NCBI GenBank assembly: GCA_019426215.1
Contig: CM033392.1
Location: forward strand, 54,487,149-54,551,148
Direction of reading: 5' to 3'
Source: Buddleja alternifolia
Lineage: Eukaryota > Streptophyta > Magnoliopsida > Lamiales > Scrophulariaceae
Length of the DNA: 64,000 nucleotides
Shown: piece by piece, positions 46,784 through 57,629 of the stretch
Layout: the number at the start of each line of letters is the position of its first letter
Numbering within the stretch: the stretch's first letter is position 1
Made by a program: the position numbers and the translations under genes
Notes under the pieces: model-generated
The model's input: the letters and a program-made list of their open reading frames with translations, nothing else
Databases searched by the model: none
What the model was told of the DNA's origin: nothing

Positions 46784-49700
46784 CTATATCCCCTCTTGGT
46801 GATCTTGACGCATATACAATTCATCATCACTTATATCCAAGTCATCGTCACTATCAATTGATTGTGAATCACCTAATGAGATAGGGTTTTCTCCATTATC
46901 TTCACTTTCTTCATAATCACCATCAATACATGTATTTTTGTTTGCCGATAAAACAATGGACCACCTCTTATCAATAGGATCGGTAACAAAAAATACTTGT
47001 TTAGCTTGTGACACTAAAATGAAAGGTTCATCTTTGTATCCCACCCTTTCAAGGTCTACTCGAGTGAAGCCTATTTCACTATTATCGACACCATGTTTAT
47101 TGTCAACCCACCTACACCCAAATACAGGCACCCGAAACCAACTATAATCAAGCTCCCATATACGTTCAATCACCCCGTAATATGATAAATCGGCATAGAT
47201 AGGATTATTATCTTTCGCACTTGAGATATGCATTGCTTGAGCTACAAGACTCACACCACTATTCTGCATTGTACTTCGTTCGTCTTGGTCTTTTGTATAG
47301 AATGTGCGACCATTTATACGATAACCTGAATAACAAAATACTAGTCTGTCCGGACCCATCGACAGCCGTGTCAATTTATCTGAAACTGAAAGCTGTGGAT
47401 TCTCTTTCTGTTTTTCTTCAAAATGCTTTCGAAACCAATCGATGAAACTCTTATTATGCTCTCTTGAAATTCAACTCTCATTTTTAATTGGATTGAATCT
47501 CCTAAGTTGGTTCTTATGCTCTTCAACATATGGGTCAACCTCATCGGTGTTGTGGAGCACATATAGGTGTGCCTGATCCCTTTGTGTAATATGAACACTA
47601 ACTAATTGTTTTCCCATTAATCCGACTCCTTCTGTTCCCCCTCCCACAACATGAGACTTTAGGAGCTCTGTAACATTAGAATCTGTCAGATACTCTGTGC
47701 AAAATGTAATGGCTTCATCAACTATGTACCGTTCAACAATGCAACCTTCCGGTCGACTACGATTTTTCACGTAGCCTTTCAATACCTTCATATAACGCTC
47801 AGCCGGATACATAGATCTCATAAAAGCCGGTCCACATAGTTGAGTCTCTCTAACCAAGTGAATGGGTAGATGAGTCATTATATCAAAAAAAACAGGTGGA
47901 AAATACATTTCAAGCACACACAAAGTGATGACAATTTGCTTTTGAAGTGCAGGAAATTGCTCAGGATCAAACACCTTGCTCCACATTGCTTTAAAGAATA
48001 AACACAATATAGTTATCGTGTCTCTCACCTTTTTTGGCAAAATGGCCCGTATAGCAATTGGTAGCAAATGATCCATGATTACATGACAATCGTGAGTCTT
48101 CAAGTGCTTTAGCTTCAAATCCTTCATTGATACAAGACTGCTAATGTTTGAAGAATACCCTTCTGGAACTTTCACTCCATTAAGAAACTCACATAATGCA
48201 ATTTTTTCTTTCCTGGCTAGAGTGTGAGCTGCTGGAGGCAAATAAGTACGTTTTCCCTTATTTGTTGGTGTCAATTTTCCTCTTATCTTCATTTCAACCA
48301 AGTCTAACCGTGCCTTTACGCCATCTTTTGTCTTTCCGGGCACATTTAGAAGTGTTCCAATGACGCTATCAAATACATTTTTCTCAATATGCATTATATC
48401 GAGAAAATGTCTAACATGTAAAGACGTCCAATATGGCAACTCAAAGAAAATTGACTTTTTTTTCCACCCAGTTTTTGCAAGGCCACATGCAAAAGTCTTT
48501 CCAAATTTAACCTCCAAGTCTCTTACATTTTCAAACACTTCTTCACCAGTTAAGCACTTAGGAGCTCGACCTTCTTCTATATTCCCATTGAAAGCTTTCT
48601 TCCACCGACGATATCGATGGTTCCGATTTAGCCATCTCTGATGCCCTTGGAATGCATATTTCTGGGAATGTGTCAATCGATATTGATTTGTACTCTTGAC
48701 ACATATGGGGCATCCACATTGGCCATGTACACCATATCCCTCGAGGTTTGCTCTTGCCGAAAAATCATTGATTGTTCCAAATAACATGACTCTGAGATTA
48801 AAATTTTCTTCTCTCAACCCGTCATATACTTGAACACCGGTGTCCCACAACACCTTCAAATCCTCAATTAAAGGGGTCAAGTAGACATCTATATCATTTC
48901 CAGGTTGTTTCGGCCCAGAAATGAGTATAGGCATCATTATATGCTCTCGCTTCATGCATCGCGATGGGGGAAGGTTGTAGATCATCAAAATCACCGGCCA
49001 TGTACTATGTGAGCTACTTTGCAAGCCATGAGGGTTCATGCCATCTGTAGCCAATACAAGGCGCAGGTTTCTTGATTCTTCACCAAATTCAGGGAAATCA
49101 TCATCAATCTTTTTCCATTGAGGAGAATCTGAGGGATGTCGAATCTTGTCATCTTCAATCCTTTCTTCAAGCCTTCTATCAGCATGCCATGTCAAGTCCT
49201 TGGCTAACTCTTTACTACTGTACATGCGCTTAAATCGAGGTATTATAGGCAAATACCACATGGTTTTGACAGGCGTAGATCCATTCTTCTTGTACCGTGA
49301 GGCGCCACATTTTGGACAGGCCTTCAATGATGCATAGTCAATTCTAAATAATACGCAATCATTGAGACAGGCATGTATCCTCTCATATCCCATGCCAATT
49401 GAGGTTAACATCCGTTTAGCCTCATAAGTACGATTAGGTAACACATTATCCTCAGGTAGCATGCTTTTTAATAAACCAAGCAAGTCTGTGAAACTCTTAT
49501 CACTCCACCCATTGTTGGCTTTTAACTTGTATAGGTTAAGAACTGTTTTCAATCTCGTGAATTTACTACCACTATACAGTGGTGTCTTTGAATCACTTGT
49601 CAAATTGTCAAACATTTTAGGACAATTTCGCAAATCCTCCTCAATCACATTTGTCATCTCCTCCAAACGATCAGGCTCATAATCATTCATGTTGAAATCG

Positions 49701-49972
49701 TGTGATGGATATGATGTACCACCCAAATCATCCAACGGGACACTGCTTTCACCGTGTCTTGTCCAACGTTTGTAGCTTTTATCAATTCCATTACACACCA
49801 AATGATCTTCCAACTCACGTGGACTAATTCTCTTTCCAAAACAACAACGTAAACACGAGCAAGTGATCCTAGTACGATCTGGTGCATGGTCAACCGCAAA
49901 CTTTATGAACTCTTTCACACCTTTCTCATACTGTTCCGACATACGATCTGCTAAAATCCAACTTCGATCCAT
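46784..49972 (-). pseudogene. CACTA-1 transposase, TNP2/Transposase_21 type, two stops
   Basis: The frame runs from the ATG at 49972 (MDRSWILADRM). The N-terminal Transpos_assoc domain has cysteines and HGE (CSCLRCC...DHLVCNGI...WTRHGE, about 38-78). The tnp2 core spans about 180-560 (KACPKCGASRY, VLATDGMNPHG, TINDFSARANL, CGCPICVKS, DIMHIEKNVFDSVIGTLLNV). A DUF4218-like part follows (HVIMDHLLPIAIR, FDIMTHLPIHLV, MYPAERYMKVLKGY). A TGA at 47471-47473 interrupts, but the same frame continues through a DUF4216-like domain (CYSGYRINGRTFYT) to a second stop, TAG, at 46784-46786, which is Trp in unit 1. The 833-aa upstream part could still be translated. Confidence 0.88.
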
Positions 49973-50894
49973 TTTGATTCTGAATTAATCAAATTAAACA
50001 ATTTTATCATCAGTTGATAGTTAAATTAATTAAATAATTTTAATTTTAATTTATTTCCCATTATTCTAGAAAAAATTCAGCAGAGTAACAACGCAAAATT
50101 ACTACCAAGTTCTCGACTTAATCTTCACCCGGGTAGGTTGAATCCATCAAAATTCGGATCTTACGATCCGCTAAAATCCAATTTCAATCTTAATTAATTA
50201 TATTTTCAGCAACTACAAATATTGATCACCAGTCGGATCACATAAATCACATAAAACTATAAATAAAACATTATATTTTCAGCAACTAAGTATAAATATA
50301 GATCACCAGTTGGATCAATGTACCCTAAACCACCAAATAACCACAATTTAATCTCAAATCAAACGGAATTAACACCCGACTAACTAAAATTAATACTAAA
50401 TTCAGTCAAATTCCTAGTTCCCTTAAATTTTTTATACACCCACACATACACAAATATATATACATACACCCATATATACACAAATACACGCACACATACA
50501 CAAATATATATACATACACTCATATATGCATACACCCACATATACATACATCTATACATACTCTATGTGTGTGTGTATATATATATATATTTATATTTAT
50601 CTAAAAGAAAATACCAAAACTAAATGGACCACGGCGGCGGACGGCGGAGGAGCGGCAACCGGCGGCGCGAGAGAGAAGTAGATCGAGCCGAACCAAGAGA
50701 GAGAGAAACCGAGAGAGAGAGAGAGGTAGATCTAGAGATAGAGAGAGAAAAAGAGAGGGTGGCGGCGGACGGTGGTGGTGGTGGTGGTGGTGGTGGTGAG
50801 AGAGTTGAGAGAGAGAGAGAGAGAGAGTGAGTGGGTGAGAGTGAGAGTGAGAGTGAGAGAGAGGGGGGGCGGGTTGTACAAAACCCGAACCTTG
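49973..50894. other. CACTA-1 5' region with AT-rich and (GA)n sequence
   Basis: Upstream of the transposase gene on its strand. It contains CA/TA tracts (50430-50590) and a GA/GTG-rich block (50680-50865). Open frames here are low-complexity by-products. Confidence 0.55.
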
Positions 50895-51114
50895 TGCCAG
50901 CGGTTCGGCTGAACCGCTGGCACATGTGCGTTTGTGGCAGCGGTTCTGGCCGAACCGCTGTTGCGTTCAAATTTTTTTTTTTTTTTCTGACACCTATGAC
51001 AGCGTTTTGGCTCGAACCGCTGTCATAGGTCCGAACCGAATACCACCTATTACAGCAGTTTTCAAAACCGCTGTCATAGGTACGCTGTAATAGGACTTTT
51101 TTATGGTAGTGAGA

Positions 51115-51590
51115 TATATATCTATAATGGTTTAAATCACCATTATACAGTAAATACAATGGTGATATATAGTGTGTGATTAGTGACATACAATTAGTGA
51201 TTTAAAACCATTATACAATATCTTATAAACAACTATATAGTATGTTATAACACATTATACAGTATCTTATAATCTATTTATACAGTGTGTGTTTATTCAT
51301 CATATAGTTACAATCTTATAAACCATTATACAGTATCTTATAACCCAGTATACAGTATCATATAAACCAATATACAATATCATATAACCCATTATACAGT
51401 GAATACAATAGCTAATAAATATTATACAATAGCTAATTAATCCATTATACAATAGCTAATAAACAAATATATAGTAAATACAAACTGGATTAACATGTTT
51501 TCAATATTTACTGTATGTTATACATTAACATACTGTATATCACAGTTATATTTACTGTATAATGATATATAAGTTACTGAATGTTGTTTG
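51115..51590. repeat. MULE-A interior with TTATACAGTAT-type repeats
   Basis: Over a dozen loosely spaced variants of ATTATACAGTATCTTATAA and TATACAATAGCTAAT. The same word type fills non-coding parts of MULE-B. Confidence 0.65.
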
Positions 51591-52140
51591 TTTCACTACT
51601 ACAAAAAGAACCTATTACAGCGCCTCAATTACAGCGATTTTTCAAAAAACCGCTGAACGGAGGGGGCTATTACAGCGGTTCTTGAAAGAACCGCTGTAAT
51701 AGGTAATACGCGGGACCTATTACAGGGGTTCTTTCATGAACTGCTGTAATAGGCCTTTTACAGCGGCTCTCTACTGAACCGCTGTAAAAGGCTGCTACAA
51801 AAAAATAAAAAATAAAAAAAAATTAACCCAATTACAGTGGTTTTTTGAAAGACCGCTGTAATAGGCCATGACGAAAAAATTTGAAATATTTTTATCTTCC
51901 CGCTTCTCTCTCTCACTCTCAAAATTTAAAACTCATTTTAGCTTCTCTCTCTCTCTATTCTCGGTCTCTCTCTCTCTCTCGATCCCCTCCCAAAAGCTCG
52001 GCACCGCCACCACTTACCGGCGCCACCGCCACCGCCACCGCCACCACCACTTACCGCCGCCGCCGCCGCCACCACCACGACGATAGTAAGCTTCTTCTCT
52101 TTCTTTCTTTCTCTCTCCTTTCCTCTATATATATATATAT

Positions 52141-52560
52141 ATGTATATTTGTATATGTGTATATGTGTGGGTGTATGTATATTTGTGTATGTGTGGGTGT
52201 ATTTATTTTGTGTATATGTGTATATTTGTGTATGTGCGGGTGTATGTATATTTGTGTATATGTGGATGGGTTTGTGTATATTTGCGTATATGTGGATGGG
52301 TGTATGTATATGTGGATGGGTGTATGTATATTTGGGTATATGTTGATGGGTGTATGTATATTTGTGTATATGTTCATGGGTGTATGTATATTTGTGTATG
52401 TGTGGATGGGTGTATGTATATTTGTGTATATGTTCATGGGTGTATGTATATTTGTGTATGTGTGGATGGGTATATGTATATTTGTGTATGTGTGGGTGGG
52501 TGTATGTATATTTGTGTATATGTTGATGGGTGTATGTATACTTGTGTATATATATTTGTG
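52141..52560. repeat. 30-bp minisatellite inside CACTA-2
   Basis: Repeated unit of the form TGTATGTATATTTGTGTATR followed by TGTKSATGGG, 30 bp long, with the last ten bases alternating between TGTGGATGGG and TGTTCATGGG types. About 8-14 units depending on how degenerate ones are counted. It creates long but meaningless Tyr/Val/Cys-rich open frames. Confidence 0.8.
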
Positions 52561-52596
52561 TATTTACGAAAATATCTCGGTTGAAATTTTGCGGTA

Positions 52597-52862
52597 TTGG
52601 AATGACTCGAAATTCACACAGTCATAGCGAAACGCTATTCTAAACAAAACGCATAAATTATGCGATCTCGGGATTTTAGCCATTTGAGATCGTTTAAGTC
52701 CTCAAATTTGCGTTTTATTACGAAAATAGGGTATTTTTGTAATAAAATGCAAATTTGAGGCCTTAAACGATCTCAGATGGCTAAAATCACGAGAGCACAA
52801 ATTTTGTGTTTTGTTTGGAATGCCGTTTCTCTATGACCGTGCGAATTTCGTGTCATTCCAAC
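52597..52862. repeat. Long inverted repeat inside CACTA-2
   Basis: Two arms of about 130 bp around a short AT centre near 52728. Left-arm words TTGGAATGACTCGAAATTC, GATTTTAGCCATTTGAGATC and CAAATTTGCGTTTTATTAC have complements in the right arm. The transcript would form a long hairpin with about 15% mismatches. Confidence 0.75.
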
Positions 52863-53774
52863 ACAGTCAAAAAAAAAAAAATTATTTTTCCGGGGCCTAT
52901 TACAGCGGTTTTGGAAAAAACCGCTGTAATAGGCCCCGGATAATTTTTTTTTTTTTAATAGCGGTTATTTGTATAACCGCTGTAATAGGGTATACCGATT
53001 ACAGCAGTTATAAAAATAACCGCTGTAATAGGTATCTATTACAGCGGTACCTATTACAGCGGTTAAAACCGCTGTAATTGGCCAAGAAAAACCGCTGTAA
53101 TAGGTCATTTCTGTAGTAGTGTTTACATACTGTATATTTACTGTCTTATAAAGTGTATTCCAAGCAATGCAATATAATGAATCTGGAAAGACAAATTTAT
53201 CTATGATTAATTAAATCCCCAATTAAGCTACGGATCATGTAATACAAGATCTAGAATCTCTACACCAATATTGTAAATCACGAGTCGAATATGCAATTCA
53301 GGATAAATCAGATTTCCGAAAGCCATTAACACAGATATTAATGCCGCTTCAGTGGCGATCTAAAATGTCAAATTCCAAATTCCATATAACTAAATTAAGA
53401 AAAGTTAATCGATAATTGAGTTAATTTTGGCAACAAGTTGAGAGATTGTAGGGGAGATTTTGTGCGTTTCAATTTGAGAGATTTTAGGGAGATTTCTGTG
53501 CCTTTTTTTGGGTTGTAGATGGTGTATAATGACGTAAATTTGACTATATACCCCTGATCTAATTGGAATCAATTTTCTCGCCTGTTTTTTGCTTTCTTTT
53601 TAGACTGTTGGATTTAATGGATCTAATGGTGTAGATTGGGTCTTATATCTTATCTAATATAAGGTGTGTATTAGATCTTGACCCTATATATATATATATA
53701 TATATACTATACTAAAAGCGTTGATATCTTATTGTTTATTCCAATTGTGATTTTACACTCCTACCCTCAATTAC

Positions 53775-54790
53775 AAAATAATGAATAATAAAATATACCA
53801 CCTCCCCTTTCCTACAACAATAATGAATAATGAAGTAATTAGTCATAAAAATGGCACCCCACTTCCTAGAAAATTGATGTCCCCTAATAGCAATTAAAAG
53901 TTGTCCAATGCTTAGTGTGGGAGCCTAAAAGTCTAATTCACTTGTAACCTATCTTAGGTAAAATTTCTATGTAAGGTTTCTTCATTTGTTCATTCGATTT
54001 TTTTATTGGTATTAAGCATAATTTTTTACTAAAAATTTAAATATGTGAGGGTTTCTCCATTTGTTCATTCGATTTTTTTATTGGTATTAAGCATAATTTT
54101 TTCCTAACAATTTAAATATGTTTTATGTGAGGGTTTCTCCATTTGTTCATTCGATTTTTTTATTCGTATTAAGCATAATTTTTTACTATAAATTTAAATA
54201 TGTTTGCTCATCATTTGATGGAATGAGACAATTAAGTAATGTGTGATGTTATAATTGATATTAATGAAAATTAAGTAACTACAAAATTAATGAATAATAA
54301 AATATATCACCTCCACTTTCCTACAACAATAATGAATAATGAAGTAATTAGTCATAAAAATGGCACCCCACTTCCTAGAAAATTGATGTCCCCTAATAGC
54401 AATTAAAAGTTGTCCAATGCTTAGTATGGGAGCCTAAAAGTCTAATTCACTTATAACCTATCTTAGGTAGAATTTCTATGTAAGGTTATTCCATTTGTTC
54501 ATAAAGATTTTTTTATTGTTATTAAGCATAATTTTTTACTAAAAATTTAAATATGTGAGGGTTTCTCCATTTGTTCATTCGATTTTTTTATTGGTATTAA
54601 GCATAATTTTTTACTAACAATTTAAATATGTTTTATGTGAGGGTTTCTCCATTTGTTCATTCGATTTTTTTATTCGTATTAAGCATAATTTTTTACTAAA
54701 AATTTAAATATATTTGCTCGTCATTTGATGGAATGAGACAATTAAGTAATGTGTAATGTTATAATTGTTATTAATGAAAAGCAGTTGAAG
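53775..54790. repeat. About 509-bp tandem duplication in the Helitron
   Basis: The block starting AATAAAATATACCACCTCC recurs 509 bp later as AATAAAATATATCACCTCC and stays alignable to about 54790. Each unit itself has three copies of a 70-80 bp motif containing TTGTTCATTCGATTTTTTTA and TTAAGCATAATTTTTTACTA. Confidence 0.8.
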
Positions 54791-55427
54791 AGTCCCTCAA
54801 TTGTTATCTCCACTTTTTTACATTAACCATGTAATAATGAAGATCCAACTTTTTGTATCCCTATGGAACTCTAAAGGACACAAACATAATTGAGGAAGTT
54901 TATGGTTATGTATTAAATTAGTTTCTATATATATGCTACCATGAAGATTTTCATTCAAAGCAATATTGTTGTGTGCTTCTTAATAGAAATATTAGTTCCT
55001 TACTGTGACAAAGGAGGTTGCATGAAGATCACTTTACTTTTGAGAGGCATAATCAGTTTGTTTCTTGGCACTTATTGGGATATCAAGGCCCATGGTACAT
55101 GAATGTTTATGATTATTTTGGAACTTAAAACTCCGAGAATCCTAAGAAGAACCTAAGCAGAAACTTCATATTTTCAATATCTACAATATGTAATGTGCAA
55201 TGGACATATAAATCAAAACATCAAGTAGTTTTGTACTACATCTCATAACTTAATGTTTATAATTATTTATTTGTAATATACAAGAAACTCTTGTGGTTAC
55301 TTCTCGTATAAATATATTTTTAAACTAATATCTTTTATTATCGGGGATATGATCTTAAGAGAATAAAGTAATTAGATGGAGGAAAGAAAAAATATATGAG
55401 TCATAAAGAAGATGGTTACGCTAACAT

Positions 55428-55633
55428 ATATATTTATTAATATTTAATTACATTGACATATTTAATTAAGTGTGTTTATGTTATCAGAAGAATAAATAAT
55501 TAATAAGACTATCATGTGAAAAAAAAATATTTATAAATATTTAATTACATTGACATATTTAATTAAGTATGTTTATGATATCAGAAGAATAAATAATTAA
55601 TAGGACAATCATGTCAAAAAATTGAAAAATGGA
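55428..55633. repeat. About 103-bp tandem duplication in the Helitron
   Basis: Two adjacent copies of a block containing ATTTAATTACATTGACATAT and ATCAGAAGAATAAATAATTA. Confidence 0.75.
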
Positions 55634-56040
55634 TAAAGTAGATGCAATGGCAGTTCTTTTGCAATTATTTTCAAATGGAATAAAAAAAAATTAGCCTCCT
55701 CTATTCATTATTCGTATAATTTAAATTATCATTTAACAAATTAGTTAAAACTATTGAAAAAGTCTGAAGTTAATCAAAAGAGCAACTAATTAGCTTCTTC
55801 AGTAAAACGTTTAAATTTAAAGTCGAACATTGAATTTTGACACAAATTTCAATGAAAGCACCCGCAGTACTTTCATTTATTACCTGATTATTACAATATT
55901 CAATTGTTATGATTTTAAAAAATTCAGTTAAAATAATCAATCACTACAATATTAGATTATTTTGTTTTTAAAAAATTCATTTAGAAATAATTATTAGAAG
56001 AATAGGGCATCCACGTGCAACGCACGTACTTTATACTAGT

Positions 56041-57077
56041 ATAGTTAAATGAAGCGAATACGGTAACAAATTAATTATACCCAATTATTCAAACTAAAAT
56101 ACCTAAAGGTAAAAGCAAGAAAATTTACTAGTACAATAATGTGGGGCGTCACCTCCTCCCCCGCTTGACCATATTAAATTTATCGTGGTTGAGAATATCA
56201 TTTCATTATCTCCTTCTATTGTATCATTTTTCGTCCAAATGGCATGTTGAGAATCATCGTTGAGACGATTTGAGCTAAAAGTTATTATACGGATGGTTAG
56301 TAAGCAATCTAAATAAATTTAAATATATTACCATGGAGAAGTTTTTGACTTAATTAAATACTTGAACAATAGTTTCAGTTATACAACGAAACCTCTATTT
56401 TAAGTCTTTCCTATTTCTAAACTTGTCTTTTATTCAAACTCAACTGATTTCATCCTTCTAAGACCTATGGATTTGTACATTCCTATACGCATTCACGTGG
56501 TTTTGAATAATTAGAAACTTCATTTCTTTGTTTACCAAAATATACATATTTTGGAGCCTAATGGTCTCTTCTAATTTGCAATGTTTCTTAATAGATATAT
56601 CTTTTCGGCATTGACTAGTTGAAAGTTGATATTGACTCTTATGAAACCTGTTCGCTTATTAGTTGATTCTTTCCCGTGGATTAGAAATTATTTAGATGTA
56701 TCAATTACTTCTTGAAATATCTAGCGCACTTGAGGTTTTTCTTTGTTAATATCCCATCTTGTCTTACCCACTTTACCAACTTCCAACAGGAGGGTATTCT
56801 GAGTTGTTTGGTTGTGTGCTGCTACTACCGAGTGTGTTAAGGATGTGTGTTTTGGGTGCAAATACCTTGATTAAGAATTTATTGGTCAAAGCTATTAGTG
56901 ATTCTCTAATAAAGGAATATACACATATGTAAGTACAGTAACTCTTCTCTGTTTTTGGTTGAAAGGTAGGGCTCTTGTCATTTGGAAAACACATCACACA
57001 TTTAGGCAAAATGGTTTAGACTAAGGGTTTAATTACTACATTCGCCTAATAATTGTGACTAATAGGTTATACTAATA
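56041..57077. other. Intergenic sequence between Helitron and MULE-B, no gene seen
   Basis: AT-rich. A 78-codon minus-strand frame near 56773-57009 has no domain. Confidence 0.5.
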
Positions 57078-57629
57078 GGATATGGATCAAATACATACCT
57101 TGTCATTAGGTAAGACCTAAGACCCAATCTAGGCCTTTGATTCAATTTGATCCAAAGGTGTGAAATTATATCATTTTTTCGGATTATTTAAATATTTTTA
57201 ATGCTGGGAGGGCAATTTTGTCAATAAAACCCAACAAACTCATGCACATTTAATGCATGATCAAATCAAATCCCCATTAATGCGTAAAAACAGAATTTAC
57301 CATATATTTCAGCTTGATTAAAATCAATATTCATCACCAGAATCCATTCTTCATCAGTCCATCATCGAGATCAGTTCATCATCAATCCTATCGAATTAAT
57401 CAGCAAATATTATACAGTATTCATCATCAATCGAAGTAATCAGCAAGATCGCTTCATCATATTCGTCTTTTTCATCGCAATTGATTGGGTAAGATCAATT
57501 CATCATCAGCAATCACAGTATTCATCGCAATTGTCTGGGTAAGATCAGTCAATCATAAGCAATTAATCAACAATATCAGTTCATCGTCAATTCATTCATG
57601 AGCGTCGTGGATTATTGATTTCGTTTTTT

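Larger units (their letters stand above)
30092..47119. repeat. Tandem duplication, unit 2 (with Copia insertion)
   Basis: It begins at the junction inside the leader-like block and continues to the position where unit 1 was cut. Its length is 17.03 kb, which reduces to about 11.9 kb without the 5,140 bp of Copia element plus duplicated target. Extra length comes from longer TA runs and the 48-bp CACTA end lost in unit 1. Confidence 0.95.
42516..51111 (-). mobile_element. CACTA-1 (En/Spm superfamily), 8.6 kb, both termini present
   Basis: It begins CACTACTACAAAAATGACC and ends with the inverted form of CACTACCATAAAAAAGTCC. A 3-bp duplication AGA flanks it (42513-42515, 51112-51114). Each end carries about ten short inverted and direct copies of CCTATGACAGCGGTT / AACCGCTGTAATAGG (42524-42740 and 50895-51090), typical subterminal transposase-binding repeats. 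Two minus-strand genes lie inside, a TNP2-type transposase and ORF2. Confidence 0.93.
51594..53121. mobile_element. CACTA-2, non-autonomous, 1,528 bp
   Basis: It starts CACTACTACAAAAAGAACC and ends with GGTCATTTCTGTAGTAGTG. TTT flanks both sides (51591-51593, 53122-53124). Subterminal ATTACAGCGG/CCGCTGTAAT repeats crowd both ends (51610-51865 and 52895-53100). No transposase is encoded. The interior has a (CT)n/(CCACCG)n block, a 30-bp minisatellite and a long inverted repeat. Its ends resemble those of CACTA-1, so CACTA-1-type proteins could have moved it. Confidence 0.92.
41875..53684. mobile_element. MULE-A, Mutator-like element hosting two CACTA elements
   Basis: The left end (GGGTATGGATCAAATACATC...) and the complement of the right end (GGGTCAAGATCTAATACACA...) form imperfect TIRs of about 65 bp that share an inner block AAGATATAAGACCCAATCTA. 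Both borders sit in TA repeats, consistent with a low-complexity 9-bp duplication that cannot be proved. Without the nested CACTA elements it is about 1.7 kb (41875-42512, 51115-51590, 53125-53684) with no transposase, so it is non-autonomous. Its left 200 bp also match MULE-B at 57078, and 51115-51590 carries the same TTATACAGTAT-type motifs. Confidence 0.75.
53701..56039 (+). mobile_element. Non-autonomous Helitron
   Basis: The 3' end has a perfect 6-bp hairpin ACGTGC-AAC-GCACGT (56013-56027), then ACTTTATA and the terminal CTAG (56036-56039) followed by T, the expected Helitron insertion context. The 5' end is placed at TATACTATACTAAAAGCG near 53701, though the TA repeat hides its exact start. 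There is no TSD, no TIR and no Rep/helicase coding. The interior carries tandem duplications. It abuts the right end of MULE-A. Confidence 0.75.

Noticed and set aside
50620..51189. Ser/Leu/Pro-rich and Glu/Arg-rich open frames
   Set aside because: They are translations of (GA)n/(CT)n and (GTG)n tracts at the CACTA-1 end. Both strands are open, as expected for low complexity.
51881..52627. Long Tyr/Val/Cys-rich open frames over the minisatellite
   Set aside because: Several overlapping frames are open simply because a 30-bp unit repeats without stops. There is no start context, domain or codon preference.
53830..54790. Regularly spaced repeats that could suggest a CRISPR-like array
   Set aside because: Repeats are 70-80 bp, contiguous, AT-rich and inside a plant Helitron. 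The spacers are not unique and there is no cas context.
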